From assembly GCA_949290785.1 (NCBI GenBank), contig CASETE010000017.1:1-37141 (forward strand): 37,141 nucleotides of DNA, read 5' to 3'. Source of the stretch: an uncultured Pseudomonadota bacterium. GTDB taxonomy: Bacteria; Pseudomonadota; Alphaproteobacteria; Rs-D84. This document shows positions 30,044 through 37,141 of this stretch, one piece after another. The notes under the pieces are model-generated. The model saw nothing but the letters and a program-made list of their open reading frames with translations. It had not been told where the DNA came from and made no database searches. The position numbers and the translations under genes were made by a program. How positions within the stretch are numbered: the first letter of the stretch is position 1; every line of letters begins with the position of its first letter.

Positions 30044-32704
30044 TTATTTCTTTCTTGGGAATTTAACTGCTGCTTGCGCCGCCGCCAAACGTGCGATTGG
30101 CACACGGAAAGGACTGCATGAAACAGAATCAAAATCAGTCTTGTGGAAGAACTCTATTGATTCTGGGTCACCGCCGTGTTCCCCGCATACGCCCAAGTGA
30201 ATATTTTCACCCTTGGTCTTGCGCGCTTTTTGAACAGCATCTTTAATCAAAATGCCAACGCCTTCTTGGTCAACCGACGCAAACGGGTCTGCAACATATA
30301 CGCCACGTGCGCGGTATTCATCCAAGATTTTACCAGTATCGTCACGTGACATACCCAGCGTTGTTTGCGTCAAATCGTTAGTACCAAATTCAAAGAATTT
30401 GCAACTTTCAGCGATTTCATCAGCCAAAACGGCGGCACGTGGCAATTCAATCATTGAACCAACTGTATATTCAATGCTGTCACCAGTTTCTGCAAATAAC
30501 GAACTTGCAGTTGCGTCAATAACCGCCTTAACGATATCAACTTCTTTCTTGGAACCGACCAATGGAACCTCTATTTCTGGGAATACGCGAATGCCCGCGT
30601 TTTTGCATTCCAAGGCAGCAGACAATATTGCACGCGTCTGCATTTCACAGATTTCAGGATATGTAATTGCCAATCTGCAACCACGATGCCCCAACATAGG
30701 ATTCAATTCACGCAAAGCCTCGGCACGAGTTTTCACAAAATCAACGGATTTCCCGATATGCTCTGCTAACTCTTTGATATCTTCTTCCGTATGTGGCAAG
30801 AATTCATGAAGCGGTGGGTCAATTAAACGAATTGTAACCGGCAGACCGTCCATAATCTTGAACAATTCTACGAAGTCGGCTTTCTGATAAGGCAACAATT
30901 TCGCCAGCGCAGCACGTCTACCTTCAACGTCATCGGCCAAAATCATTTCTCTCATATCTTGTATACGATTTGGGTCAAAGAACATATGTTCTGTACGCGC
31001 TAAACCTATACCTTCCGCGCCAAAGTCACGCGCTTGTTTTGCGTCTTTTGGCGTTTCGGCGTTTGCTTTAACTTTCAAGACCTTGATTTCATCAACCCAT
31101 TTCATCAACGTACCAAAGTTACCCGTCAATTCAACAGATACTGTTGGAACCTGACCTTCAATGATTTGTCCCTTGGCGCCGTCAATAGAAACCCAATCGC
31201 CTTCTTTGATTGTAACGCCGCTGGTCGTTTTCATTGTCTTGGTTTCATAATCAATCTTGATATCAGGTGAGCCAGATACACAAGGCGTTCCCATACCACG
31301 TGCAACAACGGCTGCATGAGACGTCATACCACCGCGCGCCGTGATAACCCCCTGCGCCGCGTTCATACCCGCAATATCTTCTGGGGACGTTTCAACGCGG
31401 ATAAGCATTACTTTTTTGCCTTCCTTTGCCCACTTTTCTGCATCTTCGGCGTTAAATACAGCCTGACCAACCGCAGCACCTGGGGATGCAGGCAAACCAG
31501 TCGCGATAACTTTCTTTTCTGCTTTTGGATCCAACATAGGATGTAACAAGTGGTCTAATTGGTCTGCTCCAACGCGAAGGATTGCTTCTTCTTTTGTCAG
31601 CAAGCCTTCTTCTACCATTTCAACAGCCATGCGAACAGCCGCTGCTGCAGTACGTTTACCGTTACGGCACTGCAACATCCACAATTTACCATGTTCAATT
31701 GTGAACTCCATATCCTGCATGTCTTTGTAGTGCTTTTCCAACTTTTCACGAACATCACATAATTCTTTGTAAACTTCTGGCATTGCTTCTTCCAAAGACA
31801 GGCGACCAGAACCGTCTTTGCTCATCGGCTGTGGCGTACGAATACCTGCAACAACGTCTTCACCTTGGGCGTTAATCAAGTATTCACCATAGTATTTATT
31901 TTCACCAGTTGCAGGGTCACGGCTGAAGCAAACACCAGTTGCAGAGTCATCACCGGAATTACCGAATACCATCGCCTGAACGTTTACCGCAGTACCCCAA
32001 TCGCCTGGAATATTATTCAATTTACGATATGTGATTGCCTTCTTGGACATCCAACTGCCAAATACCGCACCGATACCTAATTTCAACTGTTCCCAAGGAT
32101 CTTGTGGAAAAACTTTACCAATCTTAACGCCGATTTCTTTGAATTTTTCTACCAATTCTTTCAAGTCATCAGCGGTTAGTTCTGTATCTACTTTATAACC
32201 TTTGTCTTCTTTCATACGTTCCAAAGTATGTTCAAACAAATCAATGTCTGCGCCTAATACCACGTCACTGAACATCATAATAAAGCGACGATAAGAATCA
32301 TATGCAAAGCGTTCATTACCAGAATGCCGTGCCAATGCTTTAACGGTTTCATCGTTCAAGCCCAAATTCAAAACTGTATCCATCATACCTGGCATAGAAA
32401 CGCGCGCGCCGGAACGAACAGAAACCAATAATGGGTTTTCCATATCGGCAAATTTTTTGCCCATAATTTTTTCAATATGCGCAACACCTGCACGAACCTG
32501 ATCCATTAAATCTTCTGGATAGGTTTGATCGTTATCATAATAATATTTACAAACGTCTGTTGTAACGGTAAACCCGGCAGGAACAGGCAATCCGACTAAG
32601 TTCATTTCAGCCAAGTTCGCACCTTTACCGCCCAGCAGGTTTTTCATATCTGCCTTACCTTCGGCGTTACCGTTACCGAAAGTATATACCCATTTATTAC
32701 TCAT
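30044..32704 (-). CDS. ppdK: Pyruvate phosphate dikinase
   Basis: 886 residues, the normal length. It interconverts pyruvate, ATP and phosphate with PEP, AMP and pyrophosphate. The N-terminal ATP-grasp domain has LGGKGANLAEM. The swivelling phosphohistidine domain has GGMTSHAAVVARGMG with catalytic His at about 463. The C-terminal TIM barrel ends with GVCGEHGGDP (catalytic Cys at about 840). Strong AAGGAG ribosome site. In anaerobes and reduced alphaproteobacteria this enzyme often replaces or reverses pyruvate kinase, saving energy through pyrophosphate; which direction it runs here cannot be told. Transcribed alone between the structured RNA locus and its terminator. Confidence 0.97.
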   Translation of the reverse strand: MSNKWVYTFGNGNAEGKADMKNLLGGKGANLAEMNLVGLPVPAGFTVTTDVCKYYYDNDQTYPEDLMDQVRAGVAHIEKIMGKKFADMENPLLVSVRSGARVSMPGMMDTVLNLGLNDETVKALARHSGNERFAYDSYRRFIMMFSDVVLGADIDLFEHTLERMKEDKGYKVDTELTADDLKELVEKFKEIGVKIGKVFPQDPWEQLKLGIGAVFGSWMSKKAITYRKLNNIPGDWGTAVNVQAMVFGNSGDDSATGVCFSRDPATGENKYYGEYLINAQGEDVVAGIRTPQPMSKDGSGRLSLEEAMPEVYKELCDVREKLEKHYKDMQDMEFTIEHGKLWMLQCRNGKRTAAAAVRMAVEMVEEGLLTKEEAILRVGADQLDHLLHPMLDPKAEKKVIATGLPASPGAAVGQAVFNAEDAEKWAKEGKKVMLIRVETSPEDIAGMNAAQGVITARGGMTSHAAVVARGMGTPCVSGSPDIKIDYETKTMKTTSGVTIKEGDWVSIDGAKGQIIEGQVPTVSVELTGNFGTLMKWVDEIKVLKVKANAETPKDAKQARDFGAEGIGLARTEHMFFDPNRIQDMREMILADDVEGRRAALAKLLPYQKADFVELFKIMDGLPVTIRLIDPPLHEFLPHTEEDIKELAEHIGKSVDFVKTRAEALRELNPMLGHRGCRLAITYPEICEMQTRAILSAALECKNAGIRVFPEIEVPLVGSKKEVDIVKAVIDATASSLFAETGDSIEYTVGSMIELPRAAVLADEIAESCKFFEFGTNDLTQTTLGMSRDDTGKILDEYRARGVYVADPFASVDQEGVGILIKDAVQKARKTKGENIHLGVCGEHGGDPESIEFFHKTDFDSVSCSPFRVPIARLAAAQAAVKFPRKK

Positions 32705-32828
32705 ACGGTTTCTCCTTGTGTTAAAAATGCGTAGGAATTCTGCGGTAAATCAATCAAAAAAGCAAGAAAAAACTATTATTACCATCTAAAATTTGTATAT
32801 TTATTTATGTCTTACTAGGTGTTTTTTC

Positions 32829-32858
32829 TTGATTTCATAGTTAATAAAAATTTATAAT
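32829..32858 (+). promoter_or_regulatory. Promoter of the structured RNA
   Basis: -35 TTGATT (32829-32834), 18-nt spacer, -10 TATAAT (32853-32858). The predicted start near 32865 falls exactly at the first base of the 5' hairpin. Confidence 0.6.
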
Positions 32859-32864
32859 TTACCT

Positions 32865-33088
32865 GAACCCAATGGGAATTGAGTTCGGGGGCTGTAGCGG
32901 CCTTTATCTATTCGGTGCAAAAAGCATCGTTATCTGATGTTTCGGTGTAATTTTGCACCGTTATTATCCCTGACTGTGATGTCGGGGGGCCGTTGGTGTA
33001 TACAACACGGTAAAACCGAAAGACCAATGGAATCACTAATAGATTGATTCGCTAACTCCCCGACCGTCAATTCTCTGACGGTTTTTTT
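32865..33088 (+). ncRNA. Unassigned structured RNA, about 220 nt
   Basis: A non-coding stretch with promoter, compact structure and terminator. The 5' hairpin is 32865-32886. Long-range closing stem: 32885-32891 with 33057-33063, continued by 32895-32900 with 33049-33054. Arm A: 10 bp, 32913-32922 with 32951-32960, topped by a second stem (32923-32928 with 32936-32941). Arm B: 7 bp, 32968-32974 with 32981-32987. Arm C: 8 bp, 32990-32997 with 33023-33030, topped by CGGT/ACCG. Arm D: 33031-33034 region with 33046-33050. It ends in an intrinsic terminator. I found no RNase P, tmRNA, SRP RNA or 6S signature. The gene at 33108 starts 20 nt after the T-tract, so this could also be its attenuating leader. 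Confidence 0.65.
33064..33088 (+). terminator. Terminator of the structured RNA
   Basis: CCGTCA/TGACGG stem (33064-33069 with 33076-33081, 6-nt loop) followed by seven T. No promoter is seen between it and the ATG at 33108. Confidence 0.85.
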
Positions 33089-33107
33089 GACACAAACGGG
33101 GACACAA

Positions 33108-34199
33108 ATGAAAAAAATTTTTTTTACTGTTATGTGTATCTTTTATACAAGATACGCGATATGCATTACATGCGATATACACGAATACATCAATAATGGA
33201 ACGTGTACAACAATTTCGGTTGGATATTATGGAACAAATTGCAACTTGCCAAAAGAATATGCAGAACTTGAATATCTAGAAAGCACGGGCAAACAGTACA
33301 TAGACACAAAAATAATTATGCAACCAGAATACGAAATTCGCGCAACGGTTAATCCACTGTCAACACCTTCGGAGGGCTATTTTTATTGGGGTACCAGGCC
33401 TTACAATATAAACCTAAATAACAAATCATTTACGTTTTGGCCGGTAATTTCTTCTGGTACATCTCGCTGGAACAATAAATATATAACTTTTTTTCATCGC
33501 TATTTAACACCCAATGCACTAAATGAAATAGTTCAAAATGAAACTGGGATAACTGTAAACGAAACGACGTATAAATATGCAGGTACATATGAAATGACGG
33601 AAGTTTATAACGACACATTATGGATTTTTAAAACTAACGGACTTGACAGCCGATATAACAAGGGACCTTTTAGGATGCACCATTTCCAAATATTAGATGC
33701 TGATTCAGAAATTCTTATAAATCTTATTCCGGCACTACGAATATCTGATTGTGCAATTGGAATGTACGACACCGTTTCTAACAAATTCTTTGAAAACCAA
33801 GGAACAAGCCCTTTTATAGCAGGCCCCCGTATCAGTTCTTGCACAACACAAACACAATGCACAAATGCCCCGACAAATTCTTATTATACCGAAAGCGGAT
33901 TTAATAACGACTGCCCATGGAATTGTAAAGAAGACTTTGGACAAACTGTTTATGATACATGTATGCCACTTTGTAAATCAACGGGACATAAAACTTTAAA
34001 CGCTGGAACAAAAATATCGGTTCCTATGTTTGCAGAACGAAACACAACACCATCACTGATATTTAAATTCCACGATAACAATATTTGTTATGTTGATTTA
34101 ACCCCAGGTAATACAACAGATGCAATACACGTTTTATTCAAAGGAACAGTTTACCATTCAATGAAGAAAGAACCCCATAAATCACTATGTGAAAATTGA
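33108..34199 (+). CDS. Secreted protein with ConA/LamG-like domain
   Basis: 363 residues from the ATG at 33108 (the upstream in-frame TTG lies in the terminator T-tract). Signal peptide MKKIFFTVMCIFYTRYAIC. A short Cys module (about 20-45) is followed by a jelly-roll type domain from EYLESTGKQYIDTKI (about 55-69) to LIPALRISDCAIGMYD and NKFFENQGTSPFIAGP (about 210-245). The last two stretches match the closing strands of the laminin-G/concanavalin-like domains common in phage tail and gut-bacterial surface proteins. The C-terminal third has a second Cys-rich segment (CTTQTQC, CPWNCKEDFG, CMPLC). It is likely surface exposed or secreted; ligand unknown. A weak GGGGA ribosome site. Expression depends on read-through from the RNA upstream or a promoter I cannot see. 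Confidence 0.75.
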   Translation: MKKIFFTVMCIFYTRYAICITCDIHEYINNGTCTTISVGYYGTNCNLPKEYAELEYLESTGKQYIDTKIIMQPEYEIRATVNPLSTPSEGYFYWGTRPYNINLNNKSFTFWPVISSGTSRWNNKYITFFHRYLTPNALNEIVQNETGITVNETTYKYAGTYEMTEVYNDTLWIFKTNGLDSRYNKGPFRMHHFQILDADSEILINLIPALRISDCAIGMYDTVSNKFFENQGTSPFIAGPRISSCTTQTQCTNAPTNSYYTESGFNNDCPWNCKEDFGQTVYDTCMPLCKSTGHKTLNAGTKISVPMFAERNTTPSLIFKFHDNNICYVDLTPGNTTDAIHVLFKGTVYHSMKKEPHKSLCEN

Positions 34200-34207
34200 T
34201 AAAATAC

Positions 34208-34213
34208 TATACT
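34208..34213 (+). promoter_or_regulatory. -10 element of tsaC
   Basis: TATACT, 7 nt before the ATG at 34221; no ribosome site, so probably leaderless. Confidence 0.45.
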
Positions 34214-34220
34214 TTACTTC

Positions 34221-34790
34221 ATGACAAATTTATATGATAAAAAGTTCATAAAAAAATTAAATGAACATTTATCACGTGGCGGCGTTATCGCTTTTCCGAC
34301 TGACACAGTCTGGGGGTTGGGTGCATTGCCGACACGCACAGGCGCAGACGCAATATTTGAACTAAAACAACGCCCAAAAGAAAAGCACCTGATAATAATG
34401 TCTGATAGTTTTGAACATATAAAACAATATATGCGTGACTATCCTGAAAAAGCCTTTGAACTTGCCCAAAAATATTGGCCAGGCGCTTTGACCATCGGGG
34501 TCCCAGTTGCTGAAACGGATTCTATGTCTTTTGGCGGTGTGCGCGTTCCAAACTATAAGCCATTCCAAGAATTATGCGCGGTTATTGACGGTCACTGCTT
34601 GGCAACAACTTCTGCAAATATATCCGGACAACCACCGCTACAATCTGCAGAAGAAATACAAAAACAATTTCCTGAAATTATCGTGATTGATAACGCATTT
34701 GATAAAATGGGCGGCGCACCAAGTACTGTTGCAATTCTAACTGGCGAAGAAGTAAAAATCGTACGTGCAGGCGCAATTGAAATCAAATAG
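34221..34790 (+). CDS. tsaC: Threonylcarbamoyl-AMP synthase (Sua5/YrdC family)
   Basis: 189 residues. Makes threonylcarbamoyl-AMP from threonine, bicarbonate and ATP for the t6A modification at position 37 of ANN-decoding tRNAs. Family features: GGVIAFPTDTVWGLGA near the N-terminus, ELKQRPKEKHLIIM (the KR-type substrate site), WPGALTIGV, and TTSANISGQPP. It is the short TsaC form without the Sua5 C-terminal domain. The 3' end overlaps the convergent glycosylase gene by 8 nt. Confidence 0.93.
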   Translation: MTNLYDKKFIKKLNEHLSRGGVIAFPTDTVWGLGALPTRTGADAIFELKQRPKEKHLIIMSDSFEHIKQYMRDYPEKAFELAQKYWPGALTIGVPVAETDSMSFGGVRVPNYKPFQELCAVIDGHCLATTSANISGQPPLQSAEEIQKQFPEIIVIDNAFDKMGGAPSTVAILTGEEVKIVRAGAIEIK

Positions 34791-35319
34791 GCTTGCTTAT
34801 AAAAGGGCTACCTTTTATGACAAATCGCCACGGTAATTCTGCATCTAGCCCGGCATAATCTATACCTATTCTTTTACCTGATGCAATTTCTGGATCAAAA
34901 TCACGTGGCTCTATCCATATTTTTTCGCTATTACACAAATCAATTTTATTGTCTTTGCGACTAATTCCTAAAAACCGCGTAAGTTTACCCGGGCCTTCAC
35001 AGCCTTTATGCTCTAACGCACGAATTAAAACAGCCGCCGCCACCCCTTCCTTATCTAATACGATATTCAACATATTATACATACCATAACAAAGGTAAAC
35101 ATACGTATGCCCACCTGATAAAAACATTGCATCATTTCGTGCGGTGCATTTTCCACCAAAAGCGTGACATCCACGCTCTGAATCAAGATACAATTCTAGT
35201 TCACAAATACGCGCACGAAATACTGAATTATCTTGCAATCTGCAACATAAGTAAGCACCAACAAGTCGCTTTGCCACGTCCATTGGATTTTGTAAAAAGA
35301 AATCGCGTCCCAGAATCAT
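34783..35319 (-). CDS. mpg: DNA-3-methyladenine glycosylase (MPG/AAG family)
   Basis: 178 residues of the eukaryote-type AAG family, which removes alkylated purines in base excision repair. Recognisable: RDFFLQNPMDVAKRLVG at the start, the catalytic-Glu region CELELYLDSERGCHAF followed by TARNDAMFLSGGHTYVYLCYG, then NIVLDKEGVAAAVLIRALE and GPGKLTRFLGI. It is slightly short against typical members (about 190-200) but complete at both ends. No clear ribosome site. Its 3' end overlaps tsaC by 8 nt; it lies 81 nt after the secreted protein gene at 35401. Confidence 0.92.
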   Translation of the reverse strand: MILGRDFFLQNPMDVAKRLVGAYLCCRLQDNSVFRARICELELYLDSERGCHAFGGKCTARNDAMFLSGGHTYVYLCYGMYNMLNIVLDKEGVAAAVLIRALEHKGCEGPGKLTRFLGISRKDNKIDLCNSEKIWIEPRDFDPEIASGKRIGIDYAGLDAELPWRFVIKGSPFISKPI

Positions 35320-35400
35320 ATATTATGTCTATCTTTTCGTTTTTATTGCGAACCATAAGATATACATATTTTACACGATTAAAAAATTTATACAAATCTT

Positions 35401-35892
35401 CTATTTGAATGCGGCTAGATTAACACCATTTTCTGTTTTACCAAGAATATAATCACTGTAAGATTCAGTGTAAGTCAAAGCACCCGCAATACCAGAACCC
35501 ATTCTAAAAATGTATACATATTCATCATCTGCCGCCATCGCATCAGTATCAACGGGCGTGCCATCGTTATAAACATAGTGTACACAACTCATTACTTTTG
35601 GATTACTTTTCTGTGCGACCCGTTCTGAGGTTGCTGGGCATTTAAATACGAAATAATTTTCTGCCATCAGCTTATTTATCGTTTCTTGTTCTTCTGTGCA
35701 TTGTTCTACGGTTTTTATACTGTTTAAACACAAGGGGCTGTCTGGTTCTTCTTTGCAGATTTCTGGTGGCGTAGTGCACTCTTCTATTGTTTTTGCATAC
35801 ACCTTATGTCCGATAATTTCACAATCGTTAAAATCATTTGCAAAAGCGATGATAGGCATAAACACAAAAAAAGGAAAAAGAAACTTATTCAT
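35401..35892 (-). CDS. Secreted Cys-containing protein, 163 aa
   Basis: 163 residues from the ATG at 35892, which has a near-perfect AAGGAGGAG ribosome site. Signal peptide MNKFLFPFFVFMPIIAFA. The mature N-terminal half has six cysteines (DFNDCEI, EECTTPPEIC, PLCLN, EQCTEE, FKCPAT). The C-terminal half (VMSCVHYVYNDGT onward) is beta-like. No family recognised. It resembles the other exported Cys-rich proteins in the window in style, not in detectable sequence. An extended -10 (TGATATAAT, 35920-35928) gives a leader of about 20 nt. No terminator is evident between it and the glycosylase gene. Confidence 0.75.
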   Translation of the reverse strand: MNKFLFPFFVFMPIIAFANDFNDCEIIGHKVYAKTIEECTTPPEICKEEPDSPLCLNSIKTVEQCTEEQETINKLMAENYFVFKCPATSERVAQKSNPKVMSCVHYVYNDGTPVDTDAMAADDEYVYIFRMGSGIAGALTYTESYSDYILGKTENGVNLAAFK

Positions 35893-35919
35893 AATACTCC
35901 TCCTTGGCATTAATTTTTT

Positions 35920-35928
35920 ATTATATCA
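35920..35928 (-). promoter_or_regulatory. Extended -10 of the 163-aa secreted protein
   Basis: Minus strand reads TGATATAAT; 27 nt to the ATG with a strong ribosome site between. Confidence 0.6.
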
Positions 35929-36026
35929 AAGAAAGGTACTTTGTTTAAGCAAAATTTATAGAGTTTAATAAACCAGTTAAAATTAAATATTTACGCAAAA
36001 AACAACCAGAAACATAAATTGTGATT

Positions 36027-36677
36027 TTAGTCGTTTTGTTTTACGAAATAATTTTGCAAATTTTCCCAAAAAGTGAGTTTGTTTTTTCCTTTTTTAAAAA
36101 CTTGCTTTTTATCACCACTTCCATAAAAGTACAAATCACGTAGTTTCTTGTAAGTATTCACTTTTGCAAATTCTTGTGGAGTTAAAATCGCAGTAATACG
36201 GTGCGGTACAACTTCCCCATCAAAGTGAAAGTTAATAATATTACCAACTTGAATCTCTGATTTAATATATCTTAATTCTTTACGTCCTGGGTCAAAGGCA
36301 CGCAATTTACCGTTTTCATCATATACAGCAATAATTTGATGACCGCTTATGATACGTTCTTTTTTACCACTTTTGCGGTCTTGCTCTGCGTCCCTTAAGT
36401 TTTCTTCACGTGCGGTCGTTAATACAACATGTTTTAACCCCACCTCGGTCGCAAGTTTAGAAAAAACTTTTGATATTCCTGTGCATCCAGCAACAGCACG
36501 TGGTACTCTTTGCTCTATTATATCATCAGCCGATAAAGAAAAATGCCAATCTATGCCACTAACATTATGTTGCCGCATATATTCATTACGATTATTAGGC
36601 CCGATCGCTTTATCAAACATAGCATGCATTTTATCCAGCAAAGATTGAATTAATTCATCTTGATTCACGAAAGACAT
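36027..36677 (-). CDS. Transglutaminase-like (Cys-His-Asp) protein
   Basis: 216 residues from the ATG at 36677. A helical N-terminus is followed by a segment AVAGCTGISKVFSKLA with Cys65 at the head of a helix, then GHQIIAVYD with His113 and RAFDPGR with Asp129. This order Cys-helix-His-strand-Asp is the transglutaminase/papain-like core, so a cysteine peptidase or amidase-type activity is likely; substrate unknown. No signal peptide. The -10 TGGTATAAT (36676-36684) overlaps the ATG itself. The GTG three codons later (36668) lies 7 nt after the -10 and may be the true leaderless start. It lies just beyond the rRNA operon terminator on the same strand. Confidence 0.7.
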   Translation of the reverse strand: MSFVNQDELIQSLLDKMHAMFDKAIGPNNRNEYMRQHNVSGIDWHFSLSADDIIEQRVPRAVAGCTGISKVFSKLATEVGLKHVVLTTAREENLRDAEQDRKSGKKERIISGHQIIAVYDENGKLRAFDPGRKELRYIKSEIQVGNIINFHFDGEVVPHRITAILTPQEFAKVNTYKKLRDLYFYGSGDKKQVFKKGKNKLTFWENLQNYFVKQND

Positions 36678-36684
36678 TATACCA
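36676..36684 (-). promoter_or_regulatory. Extended -10 overlapping a start codon
   Basis: Minus strand reads TGGTATAAT with the next base G, so TATAATG contains the annotated ATG. The in-frame GTG at 36668 is 7 nt downstream. Confidence 0.5.
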
Positions 36685-36699
36685 TAAAAAAATAAAAAT

Positions 36700-36727
36700 T
36701 CAAAAAAACCGCCCAATGGGCGGTTAA
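36700..36727 (-). terminator. rRNA operon terminator
   Basis: Stem AACCGCCC/GGGCGGTT (36707-36714 with 36718-36725, loop AAT) followed on the minus strand by seven T, 31 nt after the 5S 3' end. Confidence 0.85.
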
Positions 36728-36757
36728 AATTCGGTTTCCATGTCGGACTGGACTTAA

Positions 36758-36873
36758 TTCTGGCGACGACCTACTCTTCCGTGGCTGAAGCCAAAGTACC
36801 ATCGGCGATACGGAGTTTCCCTGTCTGGTTCGGAATGGAACAGAGGGTGACTTCCGCTCTATAATCACCAGAA
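36758..36873 (-). rRNA. rrf: 5S ribosomal RNA
   Basis: On the minus strand the ends pair (TTCTGGTGAT with GTCGCCAGAA). Between them are the universal 5S landmarks CCATTCCGAACCAGACAG and CGCCGATGGTACT, and GAGAGTAGG appears here as GAAGAGTAGGTC. Length about 116 nt. Boundaries are set by the terminal helix and may be off by 1-3 nt. Confidence 0.93.
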
Positions 36874-36913
36874 TTAAATCCAGCGAACATTCGTAAATTC
36901 ATTTCAAATCAAC

Positions 36914-36939
36914 ATGCTTTGAACTTACTCTTCAAGCAT
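36914..36939 (-). other. Hairpin in the 23S-5S spacer
   Basis: 36914-36919 pairs with 36934-36939 and 36921-36923 with 36931-36933, with one bulged base. It lies between the 23S 3' end and 5S, a likely processing structure. No tRNA is present in the spacer of about 97 nt. Confidence 0.45.
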
Positions 36940-36970
36940 ACGTCTGACTTATCAAAAAGTCAAACAAAAA

Positions 36971-37141
<171 letters not shown>

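Noticed and set aside
32865..33088. tmRNA, RNase P RNA, 6S RNA or SRP RNA as identity of the structured RNA
   Set aside because: No TPsiC-like or alanine-acceptor ends or tag frame, no GAGGAAAGUC/ACAGAAA blocks, no GGAAGGAAGCA tetraloop region, and a multi-arm rather than rod-like fold.
36874..36970. tRNA gene in the 23S-5S spacer
   Set aside because: Only a hairpin and A-rich repeats; no T-arm or cloverleaf.

Overview
The window is a mostly protein-coding, AT-rich stretch of a bacterial chromosome with very short intergenic gaps. I read it as an uncultured, probably host-associated alphaproteobacterium with a reduced genome. The clues are a five-member VirB6/TrbL-like membrane protein set (the Rickettsiales vir-homologue system also carries five VirB6 copies), a short valyl-tRNA synthetase, an eroded peptidoglycan gene cluster, a lysozyme-inhibitor lipoprotein and many small secreted Cys-rich proteins. 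This placement is inference; only 171 nt of 23S rRNA and the 5S rRNA are present as markers.

Layout. 1-3900 (minus): 5' end of a secreted Cys protein, then DUF2147 protein, valS and an acyl-ACP thioesterase in one operon. 4018-4422 (plus): orphan ORF with its own promoter. 4432-12311 (minus): envelope block read as PBP1A, MliC-like lysozyme inhibitor, mraY, ftsW, murG, an OmpA-domain periplasmic protein and comF; murD, usually between mraY and ftsW, is absent. 12364-12437: small structured RNA candidate with an anti-Shine-Dalgarno segment. 12496-13440 (minus): ribosomal protein L31 and a catalytically degenerate inositol-monophosphatase-like protein. 14106-20715: five VirB6/TrbL-like proteins, one on the minus strand and four in a tight plus-strand operon. 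20723-23549: uvrD-type helicase and dnaQ, divergent from a palindromic -10 region. 23582-28921 (minus): two large secreted Cys-rich paralogues flanking the rplU-rpmA ribosomal operon. 29091-32704: PagL-like outer-membrane barrel, a small Cys-rich protein and pyruvate phosphate dikinase. 32829-33090: an unassigned structured RNA of about 220 nt with its own promoter and terminator, followed by a secreted protein with a concanavalin/laminin-G-like domain. 34221-36677: tsaC, a 3-methyladenine glycosylase, a secreted Cys protein and a transglutaminase-like protein. 36758-37141: 5S and the 3' end of 23S rRNA on the minus strand.

Themes. Cell-wall synthesis is packed with a lysozyme inhibitor. A membrane secretion-like module sits close to secreted Cys-rich paralogues, but no VirB4, VirD4 or VirB8-B11 gene is in the window. 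Many genes have an (often extended) -10 element 6-10 nt before the start codon, so leaderless mRNAs appear common here. The best candidates for undescribed biology are the structured RNA at 32865-33090, the mraY start-codon hairpin at 9885-9919, the two-member Cys-rich family with identical cysteine spacing, and the VirB6 array. No tRNA, CRISPR array, insertion sequence or phage gene was recognised.
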